A stretch of 64,000 nucleotides of DNA from Polynucleobacter sp. HIN7 (GTDB taxonomy: Bacteria; Pseudomonadota; Gammaproteobacteria; Burkholderiales; Burkholderiaceae), in assembly GCF_030297595.1 (NCBI RefSeq), contig NZ_AP028138.1, positions 558,001 to 622,000 of the forward strand. The letters are read 5' to 3'. The notes beneath the pieces are model-generated. The model searched no databases. It was not told the origin of the DNA and saw only the letters and a list, made by a program, of their open reading frames with translations. Position 1 is the stretch's first letter. Each line of letters starts with the position of its first letter. Positions 60,353 to 64,000 of this stretch are shown here, piece after piece. A program made the position numbers and the translations under genes.

Positions 60353-62446
60353 ATGAGTAAAAAATTAGTCTGCGATTGCAATCGCAGTATGCCTCTTGAC
60401 CCAAAAGAAATGGGCATGCCCATTCATACATCCTTATGCCGCCAAGAGGTGGGACAGTTTCTAAATGCTCTAAATGAGTCTGAGCCGATTGTGGTCGCTT
60501 GTACGCAAGAGCGTGCTTTGTTTACTGAACTTGCGAGTCAGGCAGAAAAACCTCTGATTGCACCCCTTCAATTTGTCAACATTCGTGAGATGGCTGGATG
60601 GTCTAAGGATGCGAAGGAATCACACCCAAAGATCAAGGCTTTACTTTCAGTAACCGATTTGCCTGAGCCCGATGCGGTTCCGATTGTTGACTATCACAGC
60701 GATGGACGCGTACTGATCATCGGACCTGGAGATCAAGCCATCTATTGGGCGCAGCGCCTTGGTCAGTCATTGGAAGTGAGTGTCTTGTTAACGGAGCCCA
60801 GCCCGTTGCCCACTGGGCGAAGCTACCCAGTATTTACTGGAAAGATTACAAGTCTCGAAGGTTATCTAGGGCGCTTTATCGCCAAATGGGAGCTTACTAA
60901 TCCCATTGATCCAGAGATGTGTACGCGATGCGGGGCATGTGTTGCTGTATGCCCTGAAAATGCGATCGATTTGTCGTTTCAAATTGATTTGGATAAATGC
61001 AAATCCCACCGTGCCTGCGTCACTGCGTGTGCTGGCATCGGCGCAATTAATTTTGAGCGAGCAGAACGTTCTCGTGAGGGCGAGTTTGATCTGATTCTTG
61101 ATCTGCAAACGAATCCTAGTATTCAAATTAGTCAAAAACCTCAGGGATATTTTGCGCCTGGCGTAGATCGATTCGAGCAATCCTTGGCAGCCAGTCAATT
61201 GCTTGGAATGGTTGGTGAGTTTGAGAAGCCAAAATATTTTGTCTATACCGAAAAAATTTGTGCCCATGGACGTAATGGCAAGGTCGGTTGCTCCGCATGT
61301 ATTGATGTGTGTTCAACAAAAGCAATTCAGTCAGTATTTAAGGATGGACAGGGTAAGGTAGAAGTCAATCCAAACCTCTGTATGGGATGCGGCGCTTGTG
61401 CGACGGTTTGTCCATCAGGTGCGATGCGTTATAACTTTCCGAGCGTCGCGTATCAGGGGCGGCAGATCAAAACACTGGCACAAACCTACTTGAGTGGCAT
61501 TGCTAGCTCGAAGCCTGGTCATAATGCGCCAAGCTTATTGATACATAGCCAACAAGCTGGCACCACGCTTTTAGAAAATCTTGGGCGAGCTGCCCGCACG
61601 AAACCAAAAGAAATTGTTGGGCTGCCTGCATTTGTGATTCCATTTGCTGTTGAACATATTGCTTCAACCGGAATTGATTTGTGGTTTGGTGCAATGTCGT
61701 ATGGTTTCGGTGAGGTTGTTTTGCTACTGAGTGGTGACGAAGACCCTGGATACCGAAGTGCGCTTACCGAGCAGGCTGACTTGGCCAATTCAATTTCACA
61801 AGCATTAGGCTATGGCCAACGTGTACGCTGCATCATGGCTTCCTCAAGTTCGGATATCAATGCAGTTAATCAGGTCATGGCTGAGTTACTTAATCGTAAA
61901 GCCCAAAAATTAATGGCACCTCCGGCAAGCTTTGCTTTGGCGATGCAAAAGCGCGAGACCCTTGAAATGAGTTTGGAGCATTTATTGGAATTTGCTCCAC
62001 AGGCGCTCCCCGCCGAGGGTGTTCCACTGCCAGCCCACTCACCCTTAGGGGCAATTGCGGTCAATAAAGAGGCGTGCACGCTTTGCATGTCCTGTGTGGG
62101 GGCATGCCCTGAGGGCGCTTTATTGGATAATCCCGATGAGCCACAGCTCTCATTTATCGAAAAACAGTGCGTGCAGTGCGGACTATGTGAGCAAACCTGC
62201 CCTGAAAACGCAATCACTTTAAGCCCCCGCTTGAGTTCGATTGAGCAGCGCAAGCAAAAGGTTTTACTCAATAAAACCGAGCCATTCCATTGCATCAGCT
62301 GTGGCAAGGCATTTGGCACCCTGAAGATGGTCGAGTTGATGCTTGGTCGAATTGGCACCCATCACGCTTTCTCAGGTGAGGCTTTGAATCGCCTGAAAAT
62401 GTGTAGCGATTGCCGTGTCGTGGATATGATGAAAAAAGAACTGTGA
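60353..62446 (+). CDS. 697-residue polyferredoxin of the formate dehydrogenase locus
   Basis: At least six cysteine-cluster regions: CTRCGACVAVCP (from C190), an irregular CKSHRACVTAC, a divergent CSACIDVC, CMGCGACATVCP (about 343), CTLCMSCVGACP (from 575) and CVQCGLCEQTCP (about 606). Extra Cys pairs lie at the N-terminus (CDC) and C-terminus (CISC, CSDC). Residues about 118-150 (VLIIGPGDQAIYWAQRLG) look like a degenerate dinucleotide-binding fold. No signal peptide, so it is cytoplasmic or membrane-peripheral. Likely an electron-transfer or maturation subunit linked to formate dehydrogenase. The partner is not known. Confidence 0.88.
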   Translation: MSKKLVCDCNRSMPLDPKEMGMPIHTSLCRQEVGQFLNALNESEPIVVACTQERALFTELASQAEKPLIAPLQFVNIREMAGWSKDAKESHPKIKALLSVTDLPEPDAVPIVDYHSDGRVLIIGPGDQAIYWAQRLGQSLEVSVLLTEPSPLPTGRSYPVFTGKITSLEGYLGRFIAKWELTNPIDPEMCTRCGACVAVCPENAIDLSFQIDLDKCKSHRACVTACAGIGAINFERAERSREGEFDLILDLQTNPSIQISQKPQGYFAPGVDRFEQSLAASQLLGMVGEFEKPKYFVYTEKICAHGRNGKVGCSACIDVCSTKAIQSVFKDGQGKVEVNPNLCMGCGACATVCPSGAMRYNFPSVAYQGRQIKTLAQTYLSGIASSKPGHNAPSLLIHSQQAGTTLLENLGRAARTKPKEIVGLPAFVIPFAVEHIASTGIDLWFGAMSYGFGEVVLLLSGDEDPGYRSALTEQADLANSISQALGYGQRVRCIMASSSSDINAVNQVMAELLNRKAQKLMAPPASFALAMQKRETLEMSLEHLLEFAPQALPAEGVPLPAHSPLGAIAVNKEACTLCMSCVGACPEGALLDNPDEPQLSFIEKQCVQCGLCEQTCPENAITLSPRLSSIEQRKQKVLLNKTEPFHCISCGKAFGTLKMVELMLGRIGTHHAFSGEALNRLKMCSDCRVVDMMKKEL

Positions 62447-62455
62447 ACAACATTC

Positions 62456-63091
62456 ATGAGCGAAGCAAATATTCCCCAGACACCAGAACTTAGCCAAGAG
62501 GGCTTAGCTGAAGACTTGGCACGTGCCGATTTGTATGGCCTGCTCGCAAACTTATTTTTTCAGCCGCCAGACCAAGTATTGCTCGATCAAATAAGCGCAT
62601 CTGGAAATGCAGATAACCCTGATAATCAGGCACCATTGGCAAGTGTTTGGACCGACTTGGTTGAGGCAGCCAAGCATAGTAAGGCATCGGATTGGAAGGC
62701 CGAATACGACAGTAGTTTTTTGGGAGTCGGCAAACCCAATGTGTTTTTATATGGCTCCTACTATCTCGCTGGGCATTTGCATGAAAAGCCGCTCCTAGAC
62801 ATTAGGCGCTCACTTTTGCAATTTGGGCTGGAGGCCTCTGATTCAGTTGCCGAAACCGAGGATCATATTGCAGCCTTATTTGAGGTCATGCGTTACCTCA
62901 TCGCGGGGGAGGATGTGGAGGTAGCGAATTTGACTAATCAGCGAATATTTTTCAACGATCATATTCGCCCTTGGTATGACGAATTGTGCGATGCAATCGA
63001 TGCTGATCCGGAAACCCATTTGTACAAAGCCGTCTCGGCGCTGACCCGAGAGTTTTTGGCGATTGAGGGTCAAGGTTTTGATATGGTTTAG
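62456..63091 (+). CDS. TorD/DmsD/NarJ-type molecular chaperone
   Basis: 211 residues, all-helical. ARADLYGLLANLFFQPP and the FLYGSYYLAGHLHEKPL segment are typical of the redox-enzyme maturation protein family. Such chaperones bind the Tat signal of a molybdoenzyme and hold it until cofactor insertion is complete. The nearest client is the Tat-signal formate dehydrogenase subunit starting at 63510. Last gene before a 142-base regulatory gap. Confidence 0.9.
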   Translation: MSEANIPQTPELSQEGLAEDLARADLYGLLANLFFQPPDQVLLDQISASGNADNPDNQAPLASVWTDLVEAAKHSKASDWKAEYDSSFLGVGKPNVFLYGSYYLAGHLHEKPLLDIRRSLLQFGLEASDSVAETEDHIAALFEVMRYLIAGEDVEVANLTNQRIFFNDHIRPWYDELCDAIDADPETHLYKAVSALTREFLAIEGQGFDMV

Positions 63092-63111
63092 TCAAATTCA
63101 ATTGACACCAT

Positions 63112-63160
63112 AGTTTTTGCATTTAAGGGTAAATCCTAGCGTCTAAAACATGCAAAAACT
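63112..63160. repeat. 10-bp inverted repeat upstream of the small Tat gene
   Basis: AGTTTTTGCA at 63112-63121 and TGCAAAAACT at 63151-63160 are exact reverse complements 29 bases apart. They lie in the gap between the TorD-like gene and the small Tat gene, upstream of the FNR-type box. Could be a looped operator pair; function inferred. Confidence 0.6.
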
Positions 63161-63194
63161 TACATAAATATTTCAATTCTTCTAAACTCAAAGT

Positions 63195-63210
63195 GTTGAT
63201 ATGCATCAAC
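63195..63210. promoter_or_regulatory. FNR/CRP-family binding site (TTGAT-N4-ATCAA)
   Basis: GTTGAT-ATGC-ATCAAC is a perfect match to the FNR consensus and extends one base further on each side. Its centre is about 31 bases before the ATG of the small Tat gene. A TATATT (63211-63216) directly follows and could be a -10, so a bound regulator would overlap the promoter and act as repressor there, or activate from an unseen start. Confidence 0.7.
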
Positions 63211-63233
63211 TATATTCGTGTAAAGGAATATTT

Positions 63234-63455
63234 ATGGACAGCAAAAAAGTTGTAGACGCTCAAGAAAAATCCAAACCATCGCGTCGTAAATTTTTCATTG
63301 GCGCGGGAGTCACTGTTGGTGCGGCTGCTGTTGCTTCTCAAACACCGCTTGGTCAGGCGATTGTTCAGGATGTTGCTGAGGCAGTCACCAGTAAGCCTGA
63401 TGGCTATCATCTGACCGCTCACATTAAGAAGTATTACCAAACAACGCTCGTTTAA
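63234..63455 (+). CDS. Small twin-arginine-signal protein of formate dehydrogenase loci
   Basis: 73 residues from the ATG at 63234, with an AAAGGA ribosome-binding site; an ATG at 63201 would overlap the FNR box. A Tat motif SRRKFFIG is followed by a hydrophobic Ala/Val stretch. The short mature end YHLTAHIKKYYQTTLV matches a small family found just before formate dehydrogenase alpha genes. The signal region may stay as a membrane anchor. Its stop codon lies within a hairpin that ends in a T-run. Role unknown; possibly an export or assembly partner. Confidence 0.85.
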   Translation: MDSKKVVDAQEKSKPSRRKFFIGAGVTVGAAAVASQTPLGQAIVQDVAEAVTSKPDGYHLTAHIKKYYQTTLV

Positions 63456-63468
63456 TCGAGCGTTTTTT
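63443..63468 (+). terminator. Hairpin with T-run between the small Tat gene and the formate dehydrogenase gene
   Basis: Stem AACGCTCG (63443-63450) and CGAGCGTT (63457-63464) with loop TTTAAT, followed by Ts. It includes the stop codon of the upstream gene. As the downstream gene is in the same direction, it may act as a partial terminator that lowers expression of the large subunit, or as an mRNA-stabilising end. Confidence 0.75.
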
Positions 63469-63509
63469 ATTGAACAAAATTATTTATTGCTTATCGCAGG
63501 AGTCTCATC

Positions 63510-64000
63510 ATGAGCCTAACTCGCAAATCAACCTCAACCTCTAGCCGGGTTCCTTCCCAACTGATTGGTAGCCTATCCCGCGGATTGCGTTCAGCAGTTC
63601 CGACTATGGACCGCCGTACGTTCTTAAAACGTTCCGGTATTGGTGTTGGTGCTGGTATTGCCGCTACTCAATTAAATATGCTCCAAAAAGCGAATGCAGC
63701 TGAGACCAAAGCGATGCTTGATGGCAAAGGCAAGATTGAAGTGAAGCGCACAGTTTGTACCCATTGCTCAGTGGGGTGCTCGTTTGATGCAACCGTTGAA
63801 AATGGGGTTTGGGTTCGTCAAGATCCCGTCTTTGAATCGCCAATCAATATGGGTGGCGCATGCGCAAAGGGCGCTGCATTACGTGAGCATGGGCATGGCG
63901 ACTATCGTTTGCGCACCCCCATGAAGTTAGTGGATGGCAAATACCAGAAAATTTCTTGGGATCAGGCGCTTGATGAGATTACCGCCAAGATGAAAGATCT
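63510..64000 (+). CDS. Formate dehydrogenase catalytic (alpha) subunit, N-terminal part
   Basis: Starts at the ATG at 63510 with a CAGGAG site just before it, and remains open to the window end (163 codons seen). A Tat signal DRRTFLKRSG begins near residue 33 after an unusually long n-region, and is cut near NAAE. The first Fe-S cluster motif of the molybdopterin oxidoreductase family follows: CTHCSVGCSFDA, with the fourth Cys in GGACAKGAA. The enzyme would be periplasmic and oxidise formate using a molybdenum or tungsten bis-MGD cofactor. The preceding genes agree. Cofactor ligand (Cys or selenocysteine) lies beyond the window. Confidence 0.93.
   Translation, partial: MSLTRKSTSTSSRVPSQLIGSLSRGLRSAVPTMDRRTFLKRSGIGVGAGIAATQLNMLQKANAAETKAMLDGKGKIEVKRTVCTHCSVGCSFDATVENGVWVRQDPVFESPINMGGACAKGAALREHGHGDYRLRTPMKLVDGKYQKISWDQALDEITAKMKD

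Noticed and set aside
63102..63107. TTGACA as a -35 for the small Tat gene
   Set aside because: Perfect -35, but no plausible -10 lies 16-18 bases downstream.
63102..63120. Sigma-54 promoter (TGACAC ... TTGC) before the small Tat gene
   Set aside because: The GG at -24 is missing; only the -12 GC is present.

Overview
The window looks like core chromosome of a betaproteobacterium of the order Burkholderiales, most likely Polynucleobacter or a close relative. This rests on protein similarity judged by eye, on gene order (smc-zipA-ligA, glnD-map divergent from rpsB-tsf-pyrH-frr, the bamA-lpx block) and on a moderate, slightly AT-leaning base composition. No species assignment was computed. Coding density is very high: there is no gene-less stretch over 300 bases, and I see no insertion sequence, prophage, CRISPR array or rRNA.

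Layout. 1-4.4 kb: the 3' end of comEC, an initiator tRNA on the minus strand, potassium transporter kup, a small exported protein and radA. 4.4-7.3 kb (minus): dapD-dapE-prmB, lysine/diaminopimelate synthesis plus a ribosomal protein methyltransferase. 7.5-14.6 kb (plus): smc, zipA, ligA and an AT-rich Nudix gene. 14.6-18.1 kb (minus): map and glnD. 18.1-33 kb (plus): a long translation/envelope block, rpsB-tsf-pyrH-frr-uppS-cdsA-dxr-rseP-bamA-skp-lpxD-fabZ-lpxA-lpxB-rnhB-trmH-family. It links translation factors, isoprenoid carrier lipid, phospholipid, outer-membrane assembly and lipid A synthesis. 33-36.4 kb: ppsR divergent from ppsA, closed by a clear terminator.

36.4-40.4 kb (minus): a tight four-gene operon encoding a circularly permuted ATP-grasp enzyme, an alpha-E protein, a transglutaminase-like peptidase and the proteasome-like Anbu protease. 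It is the most intriguing system here: its gene set is known from comparative genomics, but its substrate and product are not established. 40.5-44.9 kb: smpB divergent from ratA-rnfH, then guaB-guaA. 44.9-49.5 kb: two tandem paralogous secreted proteins, queE-queD, tadA, ldcA and a SOUL-family protein. 49.5-57.1 kb (minus): MFS carrier, hydroxyacid dehydrogenase, a membrane glycan set (GT39, flippase-like protein, GT9, PAP2 phosphatase) and rlmJ.

57.1-64 kb (plus): a DUF3047 lipoprotein, mrp/apbC, then a formate dehydrogenase locus: DUF3305, DUF3306, a 697-residue polyferredoxin, a TorD-like chaperone, a small Tat protein and the start of the catalytic subunit, which runs off the window. A perfect FNR-type half-site pair (TTGAT-N4-ATCAA) lies just before the small Tat protein.

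Non-coding structures worth attention: a structured rpsB leader, a perfect 14-bp-arm palindrome at the frr stop codon, three alternating GGTGCA repeats before the Anbu operon, and a hairpin with T-run between the small Tat gene and the formate dehydrogenase gene.
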